Of a DNA stretch of 64,000 bases, positions 22,051-34,609 are shown in pieces. Position 1 is the first letter of the stretch. Each line of letters opens with the position of its first letter. Under the pieces are notes generated by a model. That model made no database searches and was not told the origin of the DNA. It saw nothing but the letters and a program-made list of their open reading frames with translations. Both the position numbers and the translations under genes were made by a program. This stretch comes from Tragulus kanchil. Its lineage: Eukaryota > Chordata > Mammalia > Artiodactyla > Tragulidae. The stretch spans positions 5,456,001 through 5,520,000 of the forward strand of contig JAIOJX010000004.1 in assembly GCA_022376925.1 (NCBI GenBank), read 5' to 3'.

Positions 22051-23225
22051 CAGCTGCAGAGAGACTGAGCTAAGATGGCGCACCTCACACGACAGTCCCA
22101 GGGCCTCATCAGGGAGCCCTTGTGCGGTAGGCCAGGGCTGAAATGATTCATGAACAGGAGTCCCACGCCTTTGGTGCTGAGGGGACTTAGTGACGGGGCC
22201 AACTACAGACTGCCTTCCCCTGAGTTAGCGGGCCTCATGATCACCAGTGGAGTGAGCATTGGTCCTCACGCTGCCTCTATAAATCTGCTGGGACCAAAGC
22301 TTTTCTCTCTCTCTATTTTTTTAAGTTATTTATTTAGTTCTGGTGATCGTGGGTCTTCGTTGCTGTCTGGGCTTTCTCTAGTTGTGTGGGCAGGGGTTGC
22401 TCTCTAGTTGTGTTGCACAGGCTTCTCATTGTTCCTCCTGGTTGCAGAGCATGGATTCCAGGCCTGCAGGCTTCAGCAGTTATGGCTCAGTGGCTTAGCT
22501 GCTCCACAGCACGTGGGATCTTCCAGGACCAGAGATTTAACCCGTGTCCCCTGCATTGGTAGGCTGATTCTTTTTTGAGGGGTTGGGGGGGGTGGGTTGG
22601 GGAAAGAGGAGGGCAGGTGGGCCACTTCTATTGGTCTTTCATTTGTCCATTTTTCATCCATCTTTGTTCTCTGGCCCGTGTGGGCCTCCCATTGCAGTGG
22701 CCTCTGTTGTCACAGAGCACCGGCTCTGGGTGCATGCGCTCCAGACCTCTGGCTTGGTAACTGGGCACATCGGTCCAGCCTCTCTGTGGCACATGGGATC
22801 TTCCCAGGCCAGGGATCTAACCAGCGCCCCTTGCACTGCAAGGCGGTGTCCTTACCCACTGGACCACCAGGGAAGCCCGGCAGGCTGATTCTTAATCACT
22901 GGTGCCCACTAGGGAAGTCCCGTAGCTTCTCTTTGTTCCTTATACATGAGACCCCCAGCCACCTGTGGCCACTGCCTGCTAGGTCTGCAGTGAGGAGGCT
23001 CCTGTCAGGGCCACGGTACGTGGAGGTCACCTGCTCAGGCTCTGGAGTCAGGCAGCCTGCATTTGAGTCCTGCTCAGGCTACTGCTGGCCGTGTGGCCTT
23101 GGGCAAATCGCTGACCGTGACCGAGTCTCAGGCTCCTCAGCTATAAGCTGGGGAAGGTCATCCAGCTGCAGAGAGACTGAGCTAAGATGGCGCACCTCAC
23201 ACGACAGTCCCAGGGCCTCATCAGG

Positions 23226-25386
23226 GAGCCCTTGTGCGGTAGGCCAGGGCTGAAATGATTCATGAACAGGAGTCCCACGCCTTTGGTGCTGAGGGGACTT
23301 AGTGACGGGGCCAAGCTGGAGATCCCCTGAGAAAAGCCTCGTTTCATGGGGTCTCCACTTGTCCATCTGGGAACTGGGACTAGTCTCTGCTCTCCTGCCT
23401 TCTTGGGTAAGCCTTCGCCGAGCTGTTGGCAAACGAAGGTCTGGGGAAGGCGAGGTTTGAGGAACAGGAGCTATACAGGCCTGGTGGCCGCTGACGTTTC
23501 TGATGGTTTACAGTGTGCCCGGCCCTGTGGTGATCCCTTGGCCCACATCCTCACTTTTAAGCTGGCTTAGAGCAACCCTATAATTATGCTCACTTTGCAG
23601 AAGGGATAAACAAGAATCAGAGAGGTTATCTAAGCTCCAAGTTCACACAGCTAGCGTGTAGCCAAGGAGGATTAAAACTCAGATCACTGGCCCGTGGGCT
23701 GGAAGGAGCGGGTTGGGAAGCAGAGTTATAGGACCCCTCCTCCGCATCCAGGACCACGTGACCATGGGTCCTCTCCCCCCAGCACACAGCAAAGGCTTCA
23801 CCTCCAGTTTGATGACTCCTGGCTGTGCCCTGCCCAGCAGCACTGTTTATCCGTCCAAGTCCAACCTCCTCTGAGCAGAACAGCTCAGGACAGAGCAGAA
23901 AGTGAGCAGGCCTCGGCAGGTGAGGAGCTGTGTTCTAGCGGCGGAGCAAGACCGGCAGCTCCCTCCGCTGTTTGCGGTCCTAACCTGGAGCTGGCTGAAC
24001 CTGACTATAGGGCTAAGAGAGGGGTTAGGGTTGACGTCGGTGCATAATAATGAGATGCAAATGAGCCTCTACTGGGAACCCCGGTTCAAGCCCTCGGGCT
24101 CTCCACGCCAATTTCACGGTATCTGTTCTCCACCCAGCCATCTGTAGACTCGAAGCTCCTCAGAACCATTGGATTCTCACCAGACAGGGCTGGCCATTGA
24201 ATCCAACCAGGGATTCCATTTTGGGAATGCCCTAAGGGGATGTTACAAATATAGATTCCAAGCCCCACACCAGATCTACTGAAAATCCAACCAGGGATTT
24301 TCCATTTGGAATGCCCTTAAGCACAGGAGGCCCTTTGTGCGGTAGGCCAGGGCTGAAATGATTCATGAACAGGAGTCCCACGCCTTTGGTGCTGAGGGGA
24401 CTTAGTGACGGGGCCAAGCTGGAGATCCCCTGAGAAAAGCCTCGTTTCATGGGGTCTCCACTTGTCCATCTGGGAACTGGGACTAGTCTCTGCTCTCCTG
24501 CCTTCTTGGGTAAGCCTTCGCCGAGCTGTTGGCAAACGAAGGTCTGGGGAAGGCGAGGTTTGAGGAACAGGAGCTATACAGGCCTGGTGGCCGCTGACGT
24601 TTCTGATGGTTTACAGTGTGCCCGGCCCTGTGGTGATCCCTTGGCCCACATCCTCACTTTTAAGCTGGCTTAGAGCAACCCTATAATTATGCTCACTTTG
24701 CAGAAGGGATAAACAAGAATCAGAGAGGTTATCTAAGCTCCAAGTTCACACAGCTAGCGTGTAGCCAAGGAGGATTAAAACTCAGATCACTGGCCCGTGG
24801 GCTGGAAGGAGCGGGTTGGGAAGCAGAGTTATAGGACCCCTCCTCCGCATCCAGGACCACGTGACCATGGGTCCTCTCCCCCCAGCACACAGCAAAGGCT
24901 TCACCTCCAGTTTGATGACTCCTGGCTGTGCCCTGCCCAGCAGCACTGTTTATCCGTCCAAGTCCAACCTCCTCTGAGCAGAACAGCTCAGGACAGAGCA
25001 GAAAGTGAGCAGGCCTCGGCAGGTGAGGAGCTGTGTTCTAGCGGCGGAGCAAGACCGGCAGCTCCCTCCGCTGTTTGCGGTCCTAACCTGGAGCTGGCTG
25101 AACCTGACTATAGGGCTAAGAGAGGGGTTAGGGTTGACGTCGGTGCATAATAATGAGATGCAAATGAGCCTCTACTGGGAACCCCGGTTCAAGCCCTCGG
25201 GCTCTCCACGCCAATTTCACGGTATCTGTTCTCCACCCAGCCATCTGTAGACTCGAAGCTCCTCAGAACCATTGGATTCTCACCAGACAGGGCTGGCCAT
25301 TGAATCCAACCAGGGATTCCATTTTGGGAATGCCCTAAGGGGATGTTACAAATATAGATTCCAAGCCCCACCCCAGATCTACTGAA
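23226..25386 (+). repeat. Direct duplication D8: copy A 23226-24283, filler 24284-24330, copy B 24331-25386
   Basis: Offset is a constant 1,103 bp. The 47-bp filler is not random: it is an error-rich repeat of 24199-24238 (AATCCAACCAGGGATT, then the CCATT...GGAATGCCCT part). Copy A starts inside D7 copy B, so its first about 90 bp occur three times (22114, 23226, 24329). Confidence 0.95.
23490..23690 (-). mobile_element. MIR SINE fossil
   Basis: 'CTCACTTTGCAGAAGGGATA' and 'TTCACACAGCTAGCGTGTAG' are reverse MIR. Second copy 24593-24793. Confidence 0.7.
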
Positions 25387-27374
25387 CCCACATCCTTAGG
25401 AGTGGGGCTCAGGAACAGATGTTTAACAAGTTCCTGGGGTGACTTTTGTGTGACCAGTATTTGGGATCTGTTGAATGTAGTCATGGCTTTCTTTAAGATC
25501 CTGTGTTGTTGCTTATTCTGCCTGTGGGCCTCTTCCAGCCCCAGTGAGGGGTCGGGGTAGGGAAGTTAGGAAAAGACCCGAAGTCTCCGTGACTTTTAGG
25601 CGAGTCAAATGTTTCTCAAATGTCAATGTAACAAAATTCACAGGCTCATCCTTAAGCAGTCTGATTTCGTAGGGCTTTTCCCTTGTAGATGGGGGTGTAT
25701 TACCACGGCCCCTCAGCACTGAAGGAGTGGGGCTTCCAGGCAGAGCAGGCGCAGGTCACACAGAAGAGCCACAAGAGCAGAGAGGGAAGCAACAGATCTG
25801 CTTCCTGAACCTTTTACTTGGAATCTCTGAGACTGCGGCTCTCTGCCCGTTAGCATCTCAGACCCAGAGACAGCTGTTGCTGGTTCCTGAGGACAGATTT
25901 GTCTGTCTCCTAGACAGAGAAACAGCCCCATGGACCACGTTCTCCTTGCAGTGAATAGAACAGAAATGAGAATCAGCACCTTCTACTCACACGTACTCCT
26001 GGCCCAACAAGTGCGTTCTTTGGCATTTGCATGGCAGTATTATGAACTTGTGTTCACAAAAGATTCACGAGAATGTTCAGAGCAGCATTATTTATAATAA
26101 CCCTCCTCTGGAAACAGCCTGAATGGCCATCAAGAGCAGATGGATAAGTAAATTGTGGTTTGGTCATACCCTAGAATACTATGCAGCAATGAAATGAAAG
26201 TGTTGGTCTAGGTAACAATACAGATAACTCCCCCTCACATAATGTGGGGTGAAAACGTCGGTGCATAATAATGAGATGCAAATGAGCCTCTACTGGGAAC
26301 CCCGGTTCAAGCCCTCGGGCTCTCCACGCCAATTTCACGGTATCTGTTCTCCACCCAGCCATCTGTAGACTCGAAGCTCCTCAGAACCATTGGATTCTCA
26401 CCAGACAGGGCTGGCCATTGAATCCAACCAGGGATTCCATTTTGGGAATGCCCTAAGGGGATGTTACAAATATAGATTCCAAGCCCCACCCCAGATCTAC
26501 TGAACCCACATCCTTAGGAGTGGGGCTCAGGAACAGATGTTTAACAAGTTCCTGGGGTGACTTTTGTGTGACCAGTATTTGGGATCTGTTGAATGTAGTC
26601 ATGGCTTTCTTTAAGATCCTGTGTTGTTGCTTATTCTGCCTGTGGGCCTCTTCCAGCCCCAGTGAGGGGTCGGGTAGGGAAGTTAGGAAAAGACCCGAAG
26701 TCTCCGTGACTTTTAGGCGAGTCAAATGTTTCTCAAATGTCAATGTAACAAAATTCACAGGCTCATCCTTAAGCAGTCTGATTTCGAGGGCTTTTCCCTT
26801 GTAGATGGGGTGTATTACCACGGCCCCTCAGCACTGAAGGAGTGGGGCTTCCAGGCAGAGCAGGCGCAGGTCACACAGAAGAGCCACAAGAGCAGAGAGG
26901 GAAGCAACAGATCTGCTTCCTGAACCTTTTACTTGGAATCTCTGAGACTGCGGCTCTCTGCCCGTTAGCATCTCAGACCCAGAGACAGCTGTTGCTGGTT
27001 CCTGAGGACAGATTTGTCTGTCTCCTAGACAGAGAAACAGCCCCATGGACCACGTTCTCCTTGCAGTGAATAGAACAGAAATGAGAATCAGCACCTTCTA
27101 CTCACACGTACTCATGGCCCAACAAGTGCGTTCTTTGGCATTTGCATGGCAGTATTATGAACTTGTGTTCACAAAAGATTCACACGAGAATGTTCAGAGC
27201 AGCATTATTTATAATAACCCTCCTCTGGAAACAGCCTGAATGGCCATCAAGAGCAGATGGATAAGTAAATTGTGGTTTGGTCATACCCTAGAATACTATG
27301 CAGCAATGAAATGAAAGTGTTGGTCTAGGTAACAATACAGATAACTCCCCCTCACATAATGTGGGGTGAAAACG
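25137..27374 (+). repeat. Direct duplication D9: copy A 25137-26257, copy B 26255-27374
   Basis: Offset is 1,118 bp at the left, falling to 1,115 and returning to 1,117 through single-base G or T and one CA indel. The junction shares ACG. About 250 bp at the left also occur in D8 copy A (24034 onward), giving three copies. Confidence 0.96.
26010..26254 (+). mobile_element. L1 LINE 3' part (truncated by the D9 junction)
   Basis: 'GAATGTTCAGAGCAGCATTA', 'AGCCTGAATGGCCATCAAGA' and 'AGAATACTATGCAGCAATGA' are mammalian L1 3' sequence. The full copy is at 27120-27655. Confidence 0.8.
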
Positions 27375-27655
27375 GCTGTATATGGAAGAGTATATAGTGT
27401 GCTATTTCAAATACATAAAGCTTTCAAACAGGCAAGAGGCAAGACTCACCTATGGATTACATTAGGGTAAGTTACCCTTGGGCAGGGGAAGAGGGGTAGT
27501 TAGCAAGTGGATGGGGCACAAAGAGGATTTCTCTAACAGCGGTAATGTTCTGTTTCTTTATCTGGAATCTGGATAGTTTCTTGGAAGTTCGTTGAGCTGC
27601 ACACTGTGACCTGTGCATTTTTCTGTATAGATATTATACTGAATTTAAAAGTTTT
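27120..27655 (+). mobile_element. L1 LINE 3' end (complete tail)
   Basis: Same start as at 26010, continuing through 'GTTGAGCTGCACACTGTGAC' to an A/T-rich tail. Confidence 0.8.
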
Positions 27656-28035
27656 CTAAAAGTGCTAGTAAAGAAATTTAAAGGCATTTAATAAAAGGAA
27701 ACTCACTTAAATAAGAAAAGAGAACTCTAGGTGACTTCTGATTGGGACAGATTACATGGGATTTCATGGCTATGGGATCGTATACTCTTGCTGTCCCAGG
27801 AACCAGGAAGGAGGTAATTCTCAGAACCTGAGAGCTTAGGTGCCATGCCAGGGCACACCAGGATTGTGAAAAATGGATGCCTCAGCAGTTCCCTATCCCC
27901 ACCCCAACATGGCCCGCCCTCCCCAGAACCGCAAGGACAATGACGGACCGTTTTGTACTGGGTTCTCAGGTTCAGCTGAGTTCATGCAGCACTTGTCTGT
28001 CCCCAGAGTGGGCTTCTGGCCCATTTTCTTCTTTG
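27656..28035. other. No gene seen
   Basis: Unique DNA with short open frames on both strands; none resembles a known protein. Confidence 0.5.
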
Positions 28036-28039
28036 ATTC

Positions 28040-28175
28040 CCTCAAAGACCCTGCGTGTAGAGCAAGAAGTATGTCCATTTTATAGATGGGTAAGTTGAGA
28101 CCCTGAGATGGAGGCCACAAGACTGGTCCAGAGCTACAGGGGCTAGCAAGAAGCCCAGCCTGGACTCAGACATGA
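28040..28175 (-). mobile_element. MIR SINE fossil
   Basis: 'CCATTTTATAGATGGGTAAG' and 'GAAGCCCAGCCTGGACTCAG' are reverse MIR. A further weak MIR-like piece spans about 28240-28420. Confidence 0.65.
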
Positions 28176-28454
28176 GGCTTCAGATGAAAGTTCCGGCACT
28201 TCCCTGACTGCACCACAGATGGGCTCTTCATGGTCACAGCGATGCTGATTATAGCACTGTCCCTCAGTGAGCACCATCCCTGGGGATGTCGCAGAACCCT
28301 TCAGTAATCCAAGAAGGTCGGTTCTAGCATTTCATCCATAGTTTCCAAATGAAAACGCTGAAAGGTCAGAAAGTCCAAGTGCCTTGTCCAAGATCAGTGC
28401 TCAGTAAGTGTGGAAAATGGATTGGAAGAAATGGTCTGAGTGGAGACCAAACTC

Positions 28455-28630
28455 TGAGCCACTGGTCCAGTGGTTCCCAAGCCCAATTGGAGTTTCCTCG
28501 GAGCTTGTAAAAGATACAGATTTCCTGGCTCCACCCCCAGACCACACATTCCGATGATGTAGACTCAGGATAGGGCTGAGAAATCTATATTTTTGAAAAC
28601 AGCCCTAGGCATTTGGGTGCTCAGCTCTAA
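28455..28630 (-). mobile_element. MER5A (hAT-Charlie) DNA transposon fossil
   Basis: 'CCAGTGGTTCCCAAGCCC' and 'GGCTCCACCCCCAGACCACA' match the MER5A consensus. Confidence 0.65.
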
Positions 28631-29160
28631 ACAAGGCTGCCACCGAAATATGACAGTAAAACCAAATAATGTAAAGGCAAAAAAGCTTCATTTAGCAATT
28701 TCCAAATTAAGTCGCAGAACCTCTCGAATAATTAGAGTCCTCCTAACAGTGGTACACAACCCCTCAAGGATATATCTGAGAACAGCCCATCTGGCTGGAT
28801 AATAGCTATGCTTGGGTGGGAACAGTGACCGACAAGAGGTACCTGCAGCGGGAGAGGAGTGTGATGTCTGCTTTTTTGCTTTGGCTCCTGGTAAGCCACC
28901 GATGGCGTTTACTTGGTAAAAATTCATCAAGCTATAACTTACAATTGATGGCCCTTCTTTGTGAAAGTTTACAAAAAGGAAAAAAAAATCAGGCTGACCT
29001 TCTATCACAGACACTAGTAGCAATCTTTACACAGAATAGAGATTTATATGTGAAATCTAATAATGTTCTTCTAATTATACACTTCCAAGAGTTTGAGATT
29101 CTAGGATTTGCATGTTCCACTCTGCTATGATTCTGTCAGTTCCAAGACTGCAGGAGCCCC
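28631..29160. other. No gene seen
   Basis: AT-rich unique DNA. Open frames of up to 111 codons lie on both strands, with no recognisable domain. Confidence 0.45.
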
Positions 29161-29164
29161 CCAT

Positions 29165-29380
29165 ATCTGTACACATAGCTAGTGTTTAGTGAGCTTATGC
29201 ACTGACTGCTCTGCTGAGAGCGTAGGAGCTTTGTATGGATCGACAGCAGCCTGAGGTAGATGTCCTGCCACCCCACACCGTCAGACAGGCCAAGCTATGG
29301 GTTCAAGGTCACAGAGCCGGAGAGCGGCAAAGACAGAACTCGAGCGCTCTGCCTCCAGAGCTGGTGCACCCAACCGCAGC
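29165..29380 (-). mobile_element. MIR SINE fossil
   Basis: 'GGTTCAAGGTCACAGAGCCG' and 'GACAGAACTCGAGCGCTCTG' are reverse MIR. Confidence 0.6.
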
Positions 29381-29671
29381 GCCATACTGGTATCCAGCTC
29401 TGCCGCATCCCAAGGCTAAGTGTCTGCGATCTCAGTCTTGCACCATCTAGCCTTGCATTTGCTGGAAGGACCCAGAAGGAAGCGGGTGCTGCAGGGACAA
29501 ACAGCAGCTCTGACCTGGGACATGTGAGCACACGGGGGCCAACATGCACATACACGCTGACGTTACCCCACAGCCGGCATGTGCAATCCTGCTCCACTGG
29601 CACCGAGGCCAACCGCTGCGGGCACTGGAGCTGAACCGAACTGGAGAGCTCTCTGTCGTGGGCTCCCTGCC

Positions 29672-29691
29672 CCCCCCCGCCCCCCCCAGCC
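29672..29691 (+). repeat. Poly-C tract
   Basis: Two runs of eight Cs separated by G. A likely sequencing trouble spot. Confidence 0.8.
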
Positions 29692-30192
29692 AGGCCAGGG
29701 GCTGGTTCACCTGCCACGCTCTGACCAATCGCAGGAAGAGAGGACTCAGGAAGGGGTGTGTGGCAGGGGAGGGGTTTCTTTCTTCTGCAGGCTTCTAACT
29801 GGAAAATGCTAAGGCATCACCTCTTTCGTGAAGGTCATTTATCAGTGGGTAATGCTGGATGATCAGGCACTGCGATTGGCCAAGCAGGAGACAGCAAGAT
29901 GCCATCGCCCTCTGCTCTGACTTCTCCTTAAATTCCAGCTCCACCCCATAGCTACCCACCGCCAAGGCACTCTTTGACTTAAACTTCTTCACCCTGGTCC
30001 TCCTATGTTTACAAAACACGAGCCAGAACCCTATGATGATGTCCTGAATCCTTAACATTTTAAAGATGTATATATGGAAATATTTCCAGATGCATTTATA
30101 TTTCTGGGATTTGTTTCAAAATAATCTGACAAGGAAAGGGTTGGTAGAGTCTAGAGGAAACAAGGGATAGGCAGCCCACTCTAGTGTTCTCG

Positions 30193-30392
30193 AGCTTCCC
30201 TGGTGGCTCAGATGGGAAAGAATCTGCCTGCAATGCGAGAGATCTGGGTTCAGTCCCTGGGTTAGGAAGGTCTCCTGGAGAAGGGAGTGGAAACCAACTC
30301 CAGTACTCTTGCCTGGAGAATCCCCTGGACAGGGAAGCCTGGTGGGCTGCCATCTATGGGATTGTAAAGACACGACTGAGCGACTAAGCACA
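30193..30392 (+). mobile_element. Bov-tA SINE (D10-A)
   Basis: 'GCTTCCCTGGTGGCTCAGAT', 'AATCTGCCTGCAATGCGAGA', 'ACACGACTGAGCGACTAAGC'. Close to consensus, so relatively young. Second copy 31296-31495. Confidence 0.92.
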
Positions 30393-30512
30393 GCACAGAG
30401 GAAAGATAATTATTGAAGCTGACTGATTTTTTAAAATACTCTTCTGCTTGCTTTTGGGTATTTTATTAAGTTCCCTTTAATAACAAATTATACATAGATC
30501 ATGTATGTATAC

Positions 30513-30546
<34 letters not shown>
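30513..30546 (+). repeat. (CA)n microsatellite
   Basis: Dinucleotide run; its counterpart in D10-B is at about 31617-31648, slightly shorter. Confidence 0.9.
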
Positions 30547-30550
<4 letters not shown>

Positions 30551-30574
30551 TCCTCGGCCTGACGCACGTGGCCT

Positions 30575-30900
30575 CCAGTGGCCTGGCCCCAGCTTGCCTT
30601 TCGGAGCACGTCTCCCAATATTCCCCACCCAGCTGATCGTTGCCTGCGCCTACACGCTGTTGTCTTTAACTGCTGTGTTTTTGCCTGTCCTAGTTTCTCT
30701 TTCTGAATTGCCTTTCTCCACTCTTTTCTTCTTTATTTAAGTCTTATTTAGTCTTCAAGACTGATATTTAGTCCCAACTCCTCTTAGAAGCCTTCCTCCA
30801 CTCACTCCGTCGCTGGGCAAACTCTGGACGGCTCTCTGGCCCCACCGCCCCCCCACCTGTTGAGTTTGCCTCTATTTTACCATCTACCTCAAGGTCTTAA
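30575..30900 (+). mobile_element. L2 LINE 3' part
   Basis: 'CTTATTTAGTCTTCAAGACT' with 'TTAGAAGCCTTCCTCCACTC' follows L2. Copies at 31680-32003 and, partly, 32926-33100. Confidence 0.65.
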
Positions 30901-31295
30901 AGCATCCGCTTACAGACCTGCCACCTCTAGCTGTGAGGCTCTGGGACCCGACACATCCTTAAGCACGAAGTGTCTATGGAACTAAGGATCTGTTGAGAAA
31001 ACAGAAGCTGTGTGCCTTTTTGACTTCTCCTTAAATTCCAGCTCCACCCCATAGCTACCCACCGCCAAGGCACTCTTTGACTTAAACTTCTTCACCCTGG
31101 TCCTCCTATGTTTACAAAACACGAGCCAGAACCCTATGATGATGTCCTGAATCCTTAACATTTTAAAGATGTATATATGGAAATATTTCCAGATGCATTT
31201 ATATTTCTGGGATTTGTTTCAAAATAATCTGACAAGGAAAGGGTTGGTAGAGTCTAGAGGAAACAAGGGATAGGCAGCCCACTCTAGTGTTCTCG

Positions 31296-31495
31296 AGCTT
31301 CCCTGGTGGCTCAGATGGGAAAGAATCTGCCTGCAATGCGAGAGATCTGGGTTCAGTCCCTGGGTTAGGAAGGTCTCCTGGAGAAGGGAGTGGAAACCAA
31401 CTCCAGTACTCTTGCCTGGAGAATCCCCTGGACAGGGAAGCCTGGTGGGCTGCCATCTATGGGATTGTAAAGACACGACTGAGCGACTAAGCACA
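31296..31495 (+). mobile_element. Bov-tA SINE (D10-B)
   Basis: Repeat of 30193-30392 by D10. Confidence 0.92.
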
Positions 31496-31615
31496 GCACA
31501 GAGGAAAGATAATTATTGAAGCTGACTGATTTTTTAAAATACTCTTCTGCTTGCTTTTGGGTATTTTATTAAGTTCCCTTTAATAACAAATTATACATAG
31601 ATCATGTATGTATAC

Positions 31616-31651
<36 letters not shown>

Positions 31652-31830
31652 TCCTCGGCCTGACGCACGTGGCCTCCAGTGGCCTGGCCCCAGCTTGCCT
31701 TTCGGAGCACGTCTCCCAATATTCCCCACCCAGCTGATCGTTGCCTGCGCCTACACGCTGTTGTCTTTAACTGCTGTGTTTTTGCCTGTCCTAGTTTCTC
31801 TTTCTGAATTGCCTTTCTCCACTCTTTTCT

Positions 31831-34010
31831 TCTTTATTTAAGTCTTATTTAGTCTTCAAGACTGATATTTAGTCCCAACTCCTCTTAGAAGCCTTCCTCC
31901 ACTCACTCCGTCGCTGGGCAAACTCTGGACGGCTCTCTGGCCCCACCGCCCCCCCACCTGTTGAGTTTGCCTCTATTTTACCATCTACCTCAAGGTCTTA
32001 AAGCATCCGCTTACAGACCTGCCACCTCTAGCTGTGAGGCTCTGGGAACCCGACACATCCTTAAGCACGAAGTGTCTATGGAACTAAGGATCTGTTGAGA
32101 AAACAGAAGCTGTGTGGCTGAAAGGAAGTGGCTTAGCTTTCCCGAGTCCCTATTCCTGTTCACACTGGAAACAGTAAGAGCGGCAACAGTGGTGGAGGGT
32201 TAGGGTTGCTGGCCTGCAGCGGGTCGGGCAGAGCAGAGGGAAGGTACCTGTGACCAGGTCTAACCTGGTGACTCAGGGGCCTCAGTGCATCAGAGTTCGC
32301 TCTTCAGCACTGAGCCCCCGTGCTCAGGGCTGCGCGTGGGCCCAGGACACCGTTGCAAACTGGCCCCTGACTTAGGCAAGTCGTTCAAAATCTGTGGTCC
32401 CCTCTGTAAAATGGAACCAGTAATTCTCTTTTGAAATGAATTTTTATGGGAGTATAGGTGATCTACAATGTCGTGTTCGTTTCTACTGTACAGTGAAGTG
32501 AATCAGCTGTGTGTACACATACAGTCCCTGTTTGAGGGGATTTCTTTAAAATGGACCCAAGGATTCTGGAAGGAGCCTTCAGGGAACCCCTGTGCACCTT
32601 CCGCTTGTGCAGTGCAGGGTCTTGCTGACTCTCTGGCAGGAGTGAGGGAGGGAGCGCAGGTGCGTGTGTGTCTGTGTCTGTACGCTGGCGGTGTTGGGGG
32701 AGGGGTTCTGGAGGAGGATGTATGTTCCCTGTCTCCTGAAAGGCATCTTACAGTTTAGGGATCAGCTTTGCTCTTGATCCCAAATGGCCTCCAGCGGGGA
32801 AGGGGCAATTCACTGGCCTCTGAGGCTGACTGCCCACAGAGCGGGCAGGATCTCGCCTGGGCTGGGCGAGCCAGAGAGAGGCAGAGGCGGTGAAAAGATC
32901 CGGACATGGCCCTGCACTTGCCCGGTCTTTATTTAAGTCTTATTTAGTCTTCAAGACTGATATTTAGTCCCAACTCCTCTTAGAAGCCTTCCTCCACTCA
33001 CTCCGTCGCTGGGCAAACTCTGACGGCTCTCTGGCCCCACCGCCCCCCCACCTGTTGAGTTTGCCTCTATTTTACCATCTACCTCAAGGTCTTAAAGCAT
33101 CCGCTTACAGACCTGCCACCTCTAGCTGTGAGGCTCTGGGGACCCGACACATCCTTAAGCACGAAGTGTCTATGGAACTAAGGATCTGTTGAGAAAACAG
33201 AAGCTGTGTGGCTGAAAGGAAGTGGCTTAGCTTTCCCGAGTCCCTATTCCTGTTCACACTGGAAACAGTAAGAGCGGCAACAGTGGTGGAGGGTTAGGGT
33301 TGCTGGCCTGCAGCGGGTCGGGCAGAGCAGAGGGAAGGTACCTGTGACCAGGTCTAACCTGGTGACTCAGGGGCCTCAGTGCATCAGAGTTCGCTCTTCA
33401 GCACTGAGCCCCCGTGCTCAGGGCTGCGCGTGGGCCCAGGACACCGTTGCAAACTGGCCCCTGACTTAGGCAAGTCGTTCAAAATCTGTGGTCCCCTCTG
33501 TAAAATGGAACCAGTAATTCTCTTTTGAAATGAATTTTTATGGGAGTATAGGTGATCTACAATGTCGTGTTCGTTTCTACTGTACAGTGAAGTGAATCAG
33601 CTGTGTGTACACATACAGTCCCTGTTTGAGGGGATTTCTTTAAAATGGACCCAAGGATTCTGGAAGGAGCCTTCAGGGAACCCCTGTGCACCTTCCGCTT
33701 GTGCAGTGCAGGGTCTTGCTGACTCTCTGGCAGGAGTGAGGGAGGGAGCGCAGGTGCGTGTGTGTCTGTGTCTGTACGCTGGCGGTGTTGGGGGAGGGGT
33801 TCTGGAGGAGGATGTATGTTCCCTGTCTCCTGAAAGGCATCTTACAGTTTAGGGATCAGCTTTGCTCTTGATCCCAAATGGCCTCCAGCGGGGAAGGGGC
33901 AATTCACTGGCCTCTGAGGCTGACTGCCCACAGAGCGGGCAGGATCTCGCCTGGGCTGGGCGAGCCAGAGAGAGGCAGAGGACGGTGAAAAGATCCGGAC
34001 ATGGCCCTGC
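31831..34010 (+). repeat. Direct duplication D11: copy A 31831-32916, filler 32917-32925, copy B 32926-34010
   Basis: Offset is 1,095 to 1,094 bp. The filler looks like a shortened version of the true sequence after 34010 (ACTTG.CCC.GG). Copy A lies partly in D10 copy B, so about 285 bp occur three times (30728, 31831, 32926). Confidence 0.95.
32433..32545 (-). mobile_element. L1 3'-end fragment
   Basis: 'TTTATGGGAGTATAGGTGAT' and 'TACAGTGAAGTGAATCAGCT' are reverse artiodactyl L1 3' sequence, preceded by a MIR tail (about 32345-32427). Second copy 33526-33639. Confidence 0.75.
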
Positions 34011-34144
34011 CTTCCCCACTCACTTGACCCTGGCCAAGTTACCAGCCTTCTCTAGGGAGGCCTCTGTGTCTCTGCCTGTCCTTGATCTCTAGGAACATTT
34101 TCACTCTGACCTATGGGCAGGGAATGACAGTTCTCATGTAGAAG

Positions 34145-34290
34145 TGAAGATTCATTCATTCTCTCCATAGATACACACTAAGCTGGTTTTACGTGCCGGG
34201 CACAGCGCAAGACAGGGATTCGGGAGCCACGAACAGCGCTTAGTGGGAGAGACCATGTCACATAAAATAGACACAAAGAACTAATATCTA
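34145..34290 (-). mobile_element. L2 LINE fragment
   Basis: 'GATTCATTCATTCTCTCCAT ... TTACGTGCCGGGCACAGCGC' is the reverse L2 tip. Confidence 0.6.
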
Positions 34291-34339
34291 CAATTGCGAG
34301 CTGTCTTAGGAACGAACACTTCGAGACGAGCCAATTCAT

Positions 34340-34515
34340 GAATGACCATGGCCAGCATAAACAAGGCCCTGGGCACTACATGCATTATCTTACTAACTGT
34401 TCTGTCAGTCTCTGAGAAAAGGATTGTTATTCATACCATTCTTTCAGATGACGAGACTGAGGTTTAAAGAAGGGGAGGCCTGGGTCATACAACCAATGAT
34501 ATCTAAGATATGGAT
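34340..34515 (-). mobile_element. MIR SINE fossil
   Basis: 'TTTCAGATGACGAGACTGAG' and 'GGTCATACAACCAATGATAT'. The right part recurs at 35525-35633. Confidence 0.65.
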
Positions 34516-34609
34516 CCACATTCTTCATTCTTTTTTAAAAAAAACTTTTTAAAAAAGCTTTTTATTTTGTAGGAACTGTGGTGAACTAAAGTCATGCCCT
34601 TTGTTTTCA

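Larger units (their letters stand above)
21094..23314 (+). repeat. Direct duplication D7: copy A 21094-22202, copy B 22203-23314
   Basis: Offset is 1,109 bp, rising to 1,112 because a G run near 21474 is three bases longer in copy B. The join is essentially blunt. Confidence 0.96.
29918..32116 (+). repeat. Direct duplication D10: copy A 29918-31014, filler 31015-31020, copy B 31021-32116
   Basis: Offset is 1,103 bp at the left and 1,102 at the right. Six unmatched bases (CCTTTT) sit at the junction. The unit holds a Bov-tA, a (CA)n tract and an L2. Confidence 0.96.

Noticed and set aside
21485..23253. 218-codon open frames at 21485-22141 and 22597-23253
   Set aside because: They read through two nested SINEs and a MIR; there are no conserved domains, and the copy is just the D7 duplicate.
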